DNA from: Halomonas sp. KAO
GTDB taxonomy: Bacteria > Pseudomonadota > Gammaproteobacteria > Pseudomonadales > Halomonadaceae
Direction of reading: 5' to 3'
Assembly: GCF_015595025.1 (NCBI RefSeq)
Contig: NZ_JADNRL010000019.1
Coordinates: forward strand, 357,354-420,966
Length of the DNA: 63,613 nt
Shown: positions 9,147 to 16,606 of the stretch, in pieces
How positions within the stretch are numbered: position 1 is the first letter of the stretch
Layout: every line of letters starts with the position of its first letter
Made by a program: the position numbers and the translations under genes
The notes under the pieces: model-generated
What the model saw: only the letters and a program-made list of their open reading frames with translations
Database searches by the model: none
What the model was told of the DNA's origin: nothing

Positions 9147-10403
9147 TTGGCCGAGCAACGCGTACATTCGCTGCTGGACGCCCTGGATGGGCGCACCCGA
9201 TCGCTGCTGGAGCGCCTGGCCCATGAGCGCGGGGCGCGCCGCCACGCCGAAAGTGTGCAGGGCGAGCTGGCCCAGCGGCTCGGCGAACTGGAGCGTCGCC
9301 TGGCAGAGGCACAAGCCGCCCACCGTGAACTCGCCGAAGCGCATCGTGAACTGGAGGAGGCGAAGGGCACGCTGGAGGAAGGCCGTCGCAAGCTTGAGGA
9401 GCAGTGCCGTGAGCTGGAAGAGGAGTGCCGCGAGCTCGACGAGCAGAACAGCGAGCTGGAGGCCCATAACCGCCATCTCCATGAACGCCTTACCAGCGGC
9501 CAGCCCGCCGAGGGTGGCTTTCGCCCCGGGCGCCGCTCCCAGGGCCTCTCCGCATTGATCGGCCACCGCCCGGCGTCAGCCGACTCCTCCACTCCTGCAT
9601 CTCCGGTGAGCAGGGCCGCGGATACATCCGGCTCCTATCAGGCAGACGTATCAGAAACACCGCAATCGCCGGATAAATCCGGCTCCTACCAGGCGGCCGT
9701 ATCGGAAACACTGCAATCGCCGATGAGTCGAGCCGCGGATACAACCGGCTCCTGCGAGGCGGGTGTGGCTGACGCTGCCAGGCCCGTCGGAGCCCGAGTT
9801 ATCGAGCGAAACGAAGAAGTCTCATCACCCTCCGAGGCTTCCAGCCCTCAGGAGGCAAGCGAGCCGCCATCTCCCCAGGCCCTGCTCGGCGAGTGGTATG
9901 TGCGCTATCCCGCCGCCTTCTTCAAGGGGCATACCCGCCCCTTGATGGTCGGTATCCACGAGGTACTGGCCAGTCGTGAGCCCTGGCCCGAAAAGCTGGT
10001 GCGTCGCGCCCTGGCCTGCTACGTCAACCTGCCGCGTTATCTCAAGGCGATGCGCGAAGGCGCCGAACGCATCGATCTCGACGGTCAGCCCGCCGGAAAG
10101 GTAGATGCCCAGGCCGCCAATTACGCTCACCGCAAGCTCGACCATCTGCAGGGTGACAAGCGGAGCGGAAAAGGGCGCAACCACCAGAATCGGCAGCATC
10201 AGGGCCCTGGCAAGTCAGCCAAGGGTTCCACCCAGGCGAAGGTTAGGCCAAAGGCTGGGAGCAAGGGCCCAGAACAGGGTGGCACACCGAAAGGGCGTGC
10301 CGATGTTCCCGATTCGGCGTCTCACGAGTCGGGCTCCGCGGCAGCGCCGGCCACCATGGAAGAGAAACTCTCGGCCCTGTTGGCCAAGCATAATGGTCGC
10401 TGA
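9147..10403 (+). CDS. Coiled-coil protein with a ProQ/FinO RNA-chaperone domain and a REP-built linker
   Basis: A 418-residue protein in three parts. Residues about 15-117 are a long Glu/Arg/Leu-rich coiled coil. Residues about 118-245 form a Ser/Ala/Pro-rich linker, of which 156-221 are encoded by REP repeats. Residues about 246-340 match the ProQ/FinO RNA-binding fold: GEWYVRYPAAFF, RPLMVGIHEVL, VRRALACYVNLPRYLKAM and GAERIDLDGQPAG, each with a counterpart in E. coli ProQ. A Lys/Gly/Gln-rich basic tail follows, as in ProQ. I chose the TTG at 9147 because GGGAGGAG lies 6 nt upstream. ATGs at 9054 and 9105 lack good ribosome sites. A role in sRNA or mRNA binding is inferred from the domain. 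Confidence 0.85.
   Translation: MAEQRVHSLLDALDGRTRSLLERLAHERGARRHAESVQGELAQRLGELERRLAEAQAAHRELAEAHRELEEAKGTLEEGRRKLEEQCRELEEECRELDEQNSELEAHNRHLHERLTSGQPAEGGFRPGRRSQGLSALIGHRPASADSSTPASPVSRAADTSGSYQADVSETPQSPDKSGSYQAAVSETLQSPMSRAADTTGSCEAGVADAARPVGARVIERNEEVSSPSEASSPQEASEPPSPQALLGEWYVRYPAAFFKGHTRPLMVGIHEVLASREPWPEKLVRRALACYVNLPRYLKAMREGAERIDLDGQPAGKVDAQAANYAHRKLDHLQGDKRSGKGRNHQNRQHQGPGKSAKGSTQAKVRPKAGSKGPEQGGTPKGRADVPDSASHESGSAAAPATMEEKLSALLAKHNGR
9616..9810 (+). repeat. Four REP-like elements inside the ProQ-domain coding sequence
   Basis: Copies at 9616-9642, 9665-9693 and 9732-9759 are in reverse orientation (GGATAAATCCGGCTCCTAC and variants). A fourth, 9785-9810, is a degraded forward copy (GTCGGAGCCCGAGTTATCG). 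The first two sit in a 51-bp tandem unit (9620-9670 and 9671-9721), which is 17 codons. All three reverse copies use the same frame, encoding DTSGSYQ, DKSGSYQ and DTTGSCE, a frame without stop codons. Elsewhere in the window the same repeat is strictly intergenic or at gene ends. Confidence 0.85.
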
Positions 10404-10806
10404 GGTCTTCTTAAATCTCTGATTTTGTTGTTAATCTGTCTCTAGGTGCCAACGGTATGTCGCGTTGGTAGCCGTTGACTTGTGTTCGTCATATCGGCAA
10501 GGCATCATGCAGCAACCGCCGTGAGGCGCGTGTTTACGTAGTTGCAGGAAAGTTCCGTGTTGGGAGGGCAAGAAATAGGAAAACAGTGTTTTTTTCTTCT
10601 TGCGTTCCCTCATGACCCGGTATAAGGTTGCTCCTGCGAGCATTGGAATATAACTAAGGCCTTGCCGAAGTGAGGCTCGCACCGGCACCCTTCGCGAAGA
10701 AGGTTAGCCGAGACGAGCCGGCGCAGACCGGCCGGGCCTGCCGAATCGCCTGAGAGCGGTCGGCAACAAACGATCGAAACAGACTGCTAGTCAAAGGAAC
10801 ATCATC
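10404..10806 (+). promoter_or_regulatory. Porin upstream region with candidate promoter and long leader
   Basis: This 403-bp gap holds no convincing gene. A candidate sigma-70 promoter is TTGCGT (10600-10605) and TATAAG (10621-10626) with a short 15-bp spacer. It would give a leader of about 175 nt before the porin ATG. The leader contains the perfect palindrome CTTCGCGAAG near 10692 and GC-rich inverted pieces near 10715-10740. A T-rich run lies at 10589-10600. A long structured leader is typical of porin mRNAs controlled by small RNAs and Hfq, but that is inference. The ribosome site is AAAGGA at 10793-10798. Confidence 0.45.
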
Positions 10807-11958
10807 ATGATGAAGAAGACACTGTTAGCGACTGCTATTGCCGGCGCCATGGTTGCCACCGGCGCCCAGGCCGCCACCGTTTACAACCAGGACGGCACTA
10901 AGCTGGACCTGTACGGCAATCTTCAGATTGCTTACAAGTCAATCGAGACCGCTCAAAACGATGGCTCCGTCGATGCCGAAGACGAAGTCTTCGATAACGG
11001 CTCCACCCTGGGTTTCTCTGGTGAGCATGTGATCAGTCGTGGCCTGACCGGCTACTTCAAGTACGAGTTCGAAGGCGATGCTGACGAAGCCAAGGATGTT
11101 GGTGGTCTGAATAGTGGCGATCAGGCCTATATGGGTCTGAAGGGCAACTTCGGTGATGTTCGCCTGGGTTCCTGGGATCCGCTGGTCGATGACTGGATCC
11201 AGGATCCGATCACCAATAACGAGTTCTTCGACGTTTCCGACTCCAATAGCCGTATCGTTGGTACCGAGAATACTCGCGAAGGTGACAAGCTGAGCTATAT
11301 GTCTCCGTCGCTGAATGGCTTCCAGTTCGCCGTTGGCACCCAGTACGAGGGTGATGCTGAGGGTGCTGGTACTGCAACCATTGATCCCTCTACCGGAGGC
11401 ACTGCAACAGTCACTCAAGATGGTGACAGTAATGCCTCGTTCTTCGGTGGCGTAAAGTATACTGCCGGCGCCTTCTCTATCGCGGCTGTCTATGACAATC
11501 TGGACAACAACGACGGTACCTTCACTGGTACGGATGCTGACGGCAACACAATCGGCGGTGACTTCGATGCGGGTGAGCAGTATGGCATCACTGCTCAGTA
11601 CACCGTTGACACCCTGCGTCTCGCTCTGAAGCTGGAGCGCTTCGAGTCCGATAACGATCTGCTGGCCGACACTAACTACTACGGCCTGGGTGCCCGCTAC
11701 GGCTACGGCATGGGCGATATCTACGGTGCCTACCAGTACGTCGACGTGGGTGGCGACAACTTCCTCGATACCGCCGATGACGCCTTCACCAGCGGTGACT
11801 GGCCCAACGAGCGTGAAGATGAGAGCTATAACGAAGTTGTGATCGGTGCCACTTACAACGTTTCCGACGCCATGTACACCTTTATCGAGGGTGCTTGGTA
11901 CGACCGTAAAGACGACGAAAAAGATGGCGTTGCCGTGGGTGCCGTCTACCTGTTCTAA
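10807..11958 (+). CDS. General Gram-negative porin (Porin_4/OmpC-like beta barrel)
   Basis: A 383-residue outer-membrane protein with a clear signal peptide (MMKKTLLATAIAGAMVATGAQA, cut before ATVYNQ). The first strand is VYNQDGTKLDLYGNLQIAY, and the acidic beta-strand repeats end in a terminal Phe (GAVYLF), the BAM-recognised end of porins. It probably forms a trimeric 16-strand barrel for small hydrophilic solutes. The strongly acidic composition suits a halophile. Codon use is less GC-rich than in its neighbours (many GCT, GGT and GTT codons), as often seen in highly expressed genes. A terminator follows at 12008. Confidence 0.92.
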   Translation: MMKKTLLATAIAGAMVATGAQAATVYNQDGTKLDLYGNLQIAYKSIETAQNDGSVDAEDEVFDNGSTLGFSGEHVISRGLTGYFKYEFEGDADEAKDVGGLNSGDQAYMGLKGNFGDVRLGSWDPLVDDWIQDPITNNEFFDVSDSNSRIVGTENTREGDKLSYMSPSLNGFQFAVGTQYEGDAEGAGTATIDPSTGGTATVTQDGDSNASFFGGVKYTAGAFSIAAVYDNLDNNDGTFTGTDADGNTIGGDFDAGEQYGITAQYTVDTLRLALKLERFESDNDLLADTNYYGLGARYGYGMGDIYGAYQYVDVGGDNFLDTADDAFTSGDWPNEREDESYNEVVIGATYNVSDAMYTFIEGAWYDRKDDEKDGVAVGAVYLF

Positions 11959-12007
11959 TCCACTCGGTCGCAGGGCCTGACCCTGCCCCGATGGGTTTCG
12001 ACATCGA

Positions 12008-12037
12008 AAGCCGATCCTCCGGGGTCGGCTTTTTTTA
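12008..12037 (+). terminator. Rho-independent terminator after the porin gene
   Basis: AGCCGATCC, a short loop, then GGGGTCGGCT followed by seven T residues. The position, 50 nt after the porin stop, and the T run make this the most convincing intrinsic terminator in the window. Confidence 0.85.
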
Positions 12038-12063
12038 TTACCGGCATGACCAAGCGAGGTTCC

Positions 12064-13107
12064 ATGAACAAGCCTATCGTGACCGCCGGCCTGCTAAGCC
12101 TGGGGCTCGCCCTGGCCGGCTCCCAGGCACTGGCCAGTGAGATGCAGGAGCGCTTCCGCGAATCCGGCAAGCAGCTCGACCTGACCGGCTTTCTGCAGGC
12201 AGATAATGACGCCCGCAGCCGCAGCTTCTTTTACGGCGGCGTGCAGGAGCACGACTTCACCGTCAAGGAAGTCGGCACCTATCGTTTCGAAAGCCGGGTG
12301 CCGGCCGGGGAGTCCGAGGAGTACCGCATCGAGGCGCTGCTGTTGGACAGGGAGGGGAACGTCCTGGCTCGCAGTGAGGCGCTTGGCCAGAATGGTGGCC
12401 TGAGCTTCGAGCAGCGCCTGGAGCCCGGGGACTATGTCCTGCAGGTGCAGGGCAACAAGTTCGGCACGGTGCGCCGCGGCGGCAACAGCTTCTCGGTGAG
12501 TGTCGCGGGCGTGGACGTCGACGAAGGCGTTTCGGCCGGCGACGGGATCGCCTTCACCGGCACCAGTCGTGAGGGAGGGCGCAACGCCTTCGTGCGGCGC
12601 TCCGACGTGGTGGCCCCGATTGCCGCGCCTGTGGCCAGCGAGTCTGCCGAGGCGTCGCAGCCTGCCCGCGCGCAGGCTCAGCCTTCGACAGCTGAGTCTT
12701 CTGCACCTACCACGCCGGCGGCCGCATCGGCCGACAGCCAGGCAGAGACTGGCGCCACCGCGGCGGCCGAGCCGGCCAAGGGCTTCGAGCGGGTCGTCAC
12801 CGACGTTAAGATCCGCGCCCGCGGCGAGGTGCTGAGCTTCGAGGTGCTGGAAGCGGGCACCGTGGCCATCGCCACCTCCACCTTCCCCGGCAACGAGGGT
12901 ACCTACCGCATCGAGGCCGAGGTGGTGGATGAGCAAGGGCGCGTGGTGGCAAGCGACGCCGGCGAGGGCTTCGATGGCGACATCGATCTGCGCACCGAAC
13001 TGCAGCCGGGTCGCTACACCATTCGCGTTAAAGGGCAGAAGTTCGGCTCGGCGATGAGCGGCGTTAACAACTATGAGCTTGAGGTGCGACAGCTGGATCG
13101 CCGCTGA
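12064..13107 (+). CDS. Periplasmic protein with two related beta-rich domains, function unknown
   Basis: A 347-residue exported protein with signal peptide MNKPIVTAGLLSLGLALAGS and cleavage after ALA. It has two related domains of about 95 residues: domain 1 (about 50-150) with FTVKEVGTYRFESRV, EEYRIEALLLDREGNVLARS and LEPGDYVLQVQGNKFG, and domain 2 (about 240-345) with LSFEVLEAGTVAIATS, GTYRIEAEVVDEQGRVVASD and LQPGRYTIRVKGQKFG. An Ala/Ser/Pro/Gln linker joins them. The pattern is reminiscent of PPC-like (pre-peptidase C-terminal) beta sandwiches. No catalytic motif is seen. I use the ATG at 12064, with GAGG just upstream, and not the ATG at 12046. The gene sits between porin genes, which suggests an envelope role. 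Confidence 0.75.
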   Translation: MNKPIVTAGLLSLGLALAGSQALASEMQERFRESGKQLDLTGFLQADNDARSRSFFYGGVQEHDFTVKEVGTYRFESRVPAGESEEYRIEALLLDREGNVLARSEALGQNGGLSFEQRLEPGDYVLQVQGNKFGTVRRGGNSFSVSVAGVDVDEGVSAGDGIAFTGTSREGGRNAFVRRSDVVAPIAAPVASESAEASQPARAQAQPSTAESSAPTTPAAASADSQAETGATAAAEPAKGFERVVTDVKIRARGEVLSFEVLEAGTVAIATSTFPGNEGTYRIEAEVVDEQGRVVASDAGEGFDGDIDLRTELQPGRYTIRVKGQKFGSAMSGVNNYELEVRQLDRR

Positions 13108-13153
13108 GACCGGCATAAGCTGCCGCTCATCTTTGTTTCCCGAGTGAGTGCAC

Positions 13154-13188
13154 GCAACATCCCCGGCTAGACTGGCCGGGGATGTTGC
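13154..13188. terminator. Strong hairpin between convergent genes, candidate bidirectional terminator
   Basis: A perfect 14-bp inverted repeat (GCAACATCCCCGGC / GCCGGGGATGTTGC) with a 7-nt loop. It lies 46 nt after the two-domain protein gene and 123 nt before the end of the convergent DcaP gene. It lacks a T run. Confidence 0.6.
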
Positions 13189-13311
13189 TGTCTAACCTAA
13201 CCTATGCTCCCCCACCTGTAGCTCGTTATATCGGCGATTTGAATTCCACCCTCAGGGCTCCGTCGTGACGCCTGTTTAACATGTGCCGCCAGCGTACCGT
13301 TATCGGCGGGT

Positions 13312-14484
13312 CTAGAAACTGTACTTGACCATGCCCTGCAGGCGCAGCGCGTCGCCGTCGCGGCCGTCGACCACCTCGCGGGTATGGTAGGCCGCCTCGA
13401 TGCCGTAGCTGACATGCTGGATCGGCGACCAGATATAGTTCAGATGCACCGCCGCGAACTGCTCGTTGGCGCCCTCCACCCCGGCGATGCCGGCGTCGCG
13501 GGCATCATCCAGGTCCGCCTGGGAGATACCGTATCCCAGGTTGATGGCACCCGGGCCGGCGGTCAGGCTCATGCCGATGTTGGCTCCCCAGGCCTCGATG
13601 GTCTCGATATTGCTCCCATTCCAGTAGCCCGGAGCCGAAGGGTTGTTCTGCATATATTCGCCGATGCCGTCGCCCCAGGTCAGCGCGCCGCGCAGGGTCA
13701 GGGTGTCGCTTGCCGGATAGCGGGCCGCCAGGTTGAGGCCATAGCCGGCGGCGGTGTCATCCATGCCTTCACCATCGACCTCAAGCTGACGGACCATGGC
13801 GGCGGCGGAGTAGTGCAGGCCGGCGGCCTGGTTCTGATAGCGCAGGGTTAGATCGGGCAGGCCGGTCTTGGCATCTTTATGTTCGATGTAGACCCCACGC
13901 TTGGGATTGAAGTTGGCTGCAACCCCGTCCCGGTAGTCTTCCGGATCCGGATTCTCCAGGGCGATATGCCAGTTGGCCCAGGAGTAGCGCAGCTGCGCCT
14001 TGCGACCCACCTTGCTCTGTCCCGGCTGGGGCGCCAGGTCGATGGTCGGGGTCTTGCCCAGCAGGCTGCCGAAGTTGGTCCAGGTCTTGCCTGCCGTGAT
14101 GCCATTCCAGCTGCCGAAGGCGTGGCGCAGGCGCAGATCGCCACTCTCCGGGGCGTTATCGAACCAGTCCACCTCGACCATGGTGGTCAGCTTGCTGCCA
14201 CCCATGGGAGTAGCGGTCTTGAAGCCCAGGCGGCTCTGGTAGGCGTGCATGGTGGTATGGCCGTCGCTGCCCTCCTGGCCGTCGATCAGGATGCGCGGCC
14301 GTGCGGCCAGATCGCCGAGCTCGTTGTCGACGTCGTAGATCATGTCCAGCTTGGCGTAGCCGTAGACGCTGGCGGTGGTGTCACCCACCTCGAAGTCGAC
14401 AGCGTGGGAGGCCGAGGCGATGGCCAGCGCCAGGGTGCCGCCGGCGAGCAGCGTGGCGTGTTTGAGGCCGATAGGACCTGTCAT
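13312..14484 (-). CDS. DcaP-type outer-membrane porin, copy 1
   Basis: A 390-residue outer-membrane channel related to the Acinetobacter DcaP trimeric porins. The signal peptide ends SASHA before VDFEVGDTTASVYGYAKLD. The conserved HAYQSRLGFKTATP and GSWNGITAGKTWTNFGSLLG blocks and the terminal aromatic (VKYSF) are present. Start ATG with AAGGA 6 nt upstream. DcaP proteins have been associated with uptake of dicarboxylates and other negatively charged solutes, but the substrate here is unknown. The neighbouring gene at 14872 is a close paralogue, so the two arose by tandem duplication. Confidence 0.85.
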   Translation of the reverse strand: MTGPIGLKHATLLAGGTLALAIASASHAVDFEVGDTTASVYGYAKLDMIYDVDNELGDLAARPRILIDGQEGSDGHTTMHAYQSRLGFKTATPMGGSKLTTMVEVDWFDNAPESGDLRLRHAFGSWNGITAGKTWTNFGSLLGKTPTIDLAPQPGQSKVGRKAQLRYSWANWHIALENPDPEDYRDGVAANFNPKRGVYIEHKDAKTGLPDLTLRYQNQAAGLHYSAAAMVRQLEVDGEGMDDTAAGYGLNLAARYPASDTLTLRGALTWGDGIGEYMQNNPSAPGYWNGSNIETIEAWGANIGMSLTAGPGAINLGYGISQADLDDARDAGIAGVEGANEQFAAVHLNYIWSPIQHVSYGIEAAYHTREVVDGRDGDALRLQGMVKYSF

Positions 14485-14765
14485 TGACTTTTCCTTCTTG
14501 CGGGACGCCCGGTGGGCGGAAACGGCTCGGCGACGCGGGCGGGTTTCCTTGATGATTCCGCTTGCCGCCGATGGTTGTCATGCTAACCACCCCGGCGCGC
14601 CGGGCCCACTGGCAAGGAGCGGAAAAAGCTTGATATGAGTCAAGGGGAAGAAGGATCTGAGGATTCTGCCGGTATGAGCAGTTAATTCCGTTTAAACAGC
14701 GGGTTAAGAAAGAATTAATATCCTGCTCTGGATCATCCTTACGGCGGGAAGGGGCCGGATAAACC
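14485..14765 (-). promoter_or_regulatory. Upstream region of DcaP copy 1 with FNR/ANR-like box
   Basis: The gap between the two DcaP genes shows no further gene. At 14630-14643 there is TTGATATGAGTCAA, which fits the FNR/ANR pattern TTGAT-N4-ATCAA with one mismatch. It is centred about 150 nt before the start codon. An AT-rich segment lies at 14690-14722. No clear -35/-10 pair can be assigned. Confidence 0.35.
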
Positions 14766-14793
14766 AAAAAGCCCCGGCCAGTGGCCGGGGCGA
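14766..14793 (-). terminator. Rho-independent terminator after DcaP copy 2
   Basis: Read on the minus strand: GCCCCGGCCA, a short turn, TGGCCGGGGC, then TTTTTGG. A near-perfect GC-rich stem with a T run, about 80 nt after the stop of the gene at 14872. Confidence 0.85.
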
Positions 14794-14871
14794 AAGGATC
14801 GAAGCGTTCTGCTTGTATTGTCGGGTGTTATTGCCAGCATGGCGGGGCCGGACCCGCCATCGGTCAGCTTG

Positions 14872-16023
14872 TTAGAAGCTGTACATCACCATGCCCTGGA
14901 TACGAGTGGCGTCACCGTCATCGCCACCCTTGGTCTCACGGCTCGCCCAGGCGGCTTCGATGCCATATTGGATACGTTCGGCCGGCGACCAGATATAGTT
15001 CAGGTAAGCGGTTTCATGGGTGTCGGTGCCATCGATGCCCTCATCGTCGAGGTCGACGGTGGCGACGTTATAGGAGGCGTTGATGGCGCCCGGGCCTGCC
15101 TTGATGCTGGCGCCGATGGTACCCCCGGTGCTCTCCAGGGTTTCGAGGTCTCCGTTGTCAGCCAGGTAGGCCGGAGACGTCTGCGGGCTGACGTTCATAT
15201 AGCCGCCGATGCCGTCGCCGTGGGTAACGCCGGCGCGCAGGGTGACGGCCTCGGATACATTCATGGCGGCTTCCAGGGCGATACCCCAGCCAAAGGCGGA
15301 GTCATCGCTTACTGTGGCACCAGCATCTTCTGCCGCATCATACTCGAGCTGGCGCAGTACCGCGGAGGCAGAGTACTTGAAGGGGCCGGAGGCATCGGTA
15401 TAGCGGGCGATCACATCGGGCAGCTCGCTCTTGGCGGCATCATCTGAGGTCTGGACAACATTATTTTCGGTCTTTTCTGAACCACCTAAAGTATCCGGAT
15501 CCTCGATGGAGGCCGAGAAGTTGCCGGCGGTATAACGCAGCTGCGGCTGACGCGCCTGGTTGCCGACTCCGGGGGGGCCGCGGAAGTCGATGGACGGCGT
15601 GCCGGCCACGAAGCCGTAGAAGTTGGTCCAGGTCTGGCCGGCCAGAATGCCGTCCCAGGAGCCGTAGGCGTGACGCAGGCGGAAGTTGTTGTTTTTGCCG
15701 TAGAAGTCGCCCTCGATACGGGTGACCAGGTCGCTGCCGGAGACCGGGGTGGTGGTCTGGAAGCCGATGCGGCTCTGGTAGGCGTGCATATTGAAATGCC
15801 CGTCCTGGCTCTCTTCGCCATCCAGCTTGATCTTGCTATGAGTGATGAGGTTGCCCATATCGGCATCCACATCATAGATGATATCCAGTTTGGCATAGCC
15901 GTAGACGCTGGCCTTGGTATCGCCGACTTCAAAATCCACTGCGTGGGAGGCGCTCGCTACGGCCAGTGCCAGGGCAGAGGCGGTAAAGATCGAGGCCTGC
16001 TTCACTTTATTGTGTTGGGTCAC
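14872..16023 (-). CDS. DcaP-type outer-membrane porin, copy 2
   Basis: A 383-residue paralogue of the gene at 13312, with the same mature start (VDFEVGDTKASVYGYAKLD), the same HAYQSRIGFQTTTP and GSWDGILAGQTWTNFYGF blocks and a terminal MVMYSF. The GTG at 16023 is taken as the start (AAGGA upstream). Another GTG at 16044 lacks a ribosome site. Divergence from copy 1 is greatest in the mid-protein loops (for example an acidic AEDAGATVSDDS insert), so specificity may differ. Its own terminator separates it from copy 1. Palindromic operators lie upstream. Confidence 0.85.
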   Translation of the reverse strand: MTQHNKVKQASIFTASALALAVASASHAVDFEVGDTKASVYGYAKLDIIYDVDADMGNLITHSKIKLDGEESQDGHFNMHAYQSRIGFQTTTPVSGSDLVTRIEGDFYGKNNNFRLRHAYGSWDGILAGQTWTNFYGFVAGTPSIDFRGPPGVGNQARQPQLRYTAGNFSASIEDPDTLGGSEKTENNVVQTSDDAAKSELPDVIARYTDASGPFKYSASAVLRQLEYDAAEDAGATVSDDSAFGWGIALEAAMNVSEAVTLRAGVTHGDGIGGYMNVSPQTSPAYLADNGDLETLESTGGTIGASIKAGPGAINASYNVATVDLDDEGIDGTDTHETAYLNYIWSPAERIQYGIEAAWASRETKGGDDGDATRIQGMVMYSF

Positions 16024-16366
16024 GTGCGTTGTTCCTTGAATCACTTGGCCGTGAAGGCCGGCTTTATAGTGTTGTTCCTGCGGTGCACGCCAATAGGGAA
16101 AATTGGCATGCAGCTGACGTAAACGTCAGGACGAAGTTAGCGAGACGCAGCGTTGATAACAACGCCATAGGGGTTTAAGGCGACTAAAGTTGTAGGAACT
16201 TTGCCGGCGGCTATCCCGACATCGACCACAGCGGCCCGACGGGTCTCTTGATCGAGTGGAGCAGTTCGAGGAGGTCAGTCGTGCCCTGCGGGGCATTCTG
16301 ATAGGCAGCTAATAAATAGTCGGGAGTGACCAGAACAGTCAGATGCTACAGGTAGCAGGCAGGAAG
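16024..16366 (-). promoter_or_regulatory. DcaP copy 2 upstream region with three palindromes
   Basis: This 343-bp gap has no gene. Reading away from the start codon there are three inverted repeats: CCAAT-N7-ATTGG (about 16090-16106), CTGACGTAAACGTCAG (16114-16129, perfect) and GCGTTG-ATAA-CAACGC (16150-16165, perfect). The middle one resembles operators of the MerR-family LiuR type, but similar palindromes serve other regulators. The arrangement suggests specific repression or activation of this porin. Confidence 0.45.
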
Positions 16367-16443
16367 TGGCGCCCCCATCAGGATTCGAACCTGAGACCTT
16401 CCCCTTAGGAGGGGGACGCTCTATCCAGCTGAGCTATGGGGGC
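16367..16443 (-). tRNA. tRNA-Arg (anticodon CCT)
   Basis: A complete 77-nt tRNA including an encoded CCA. The acceptor stem is GCCCCCA/TGGGGGC with discriminator G. The D-arm is AGCTCAGCTGGATAGAGC, the anticodon loop is CTCCTAA (anticodon CCT), and the T-loop is GGTTCGAATCC. It decodes AGG, rare in this GC-rich genome. The gene stands alone. Confidence 0.97.
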
Positions 16444-16455
16444 AACACGCGGCGC

Positions 16456-16480
16456 ATTATAGAGAAATGCGCCGCCGAGG
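16456..16480 (-). promoter_or_regulatory. Promoter of tRNA-Arg
   Basis: On the minus strand a perfect TATAAT (16456-16461) lies 12 nt before the mature tRNA 5' end, followed by a GCGCCG stretch like a stringent discriminator. A weak -35 (TTCCCC) is 17 bp further upstream. The box is embedded in a small inverted repeat (GGCGCATT / AATGCGCC). Confidence 0.7.
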
Positions 16481-16606
16481 GGAACCGGCAGCAAGGTGTC
16501 ATCGTCGATAGATGCCGTCTCGGATTGCAGCGATTCGAGGTGTTATGGATATGAGCCGGAGGCGGCTTGCGGGTAGAATGCCGGCATCTTCGTACAAGGT
16601 CGCTCC

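Noticed and set aside
10431..10688. 85-codon minus-strand frame upstream of the porin
   Set aside because: No homology recognised and no ribosome site. It lies over the porin promoter and leader.
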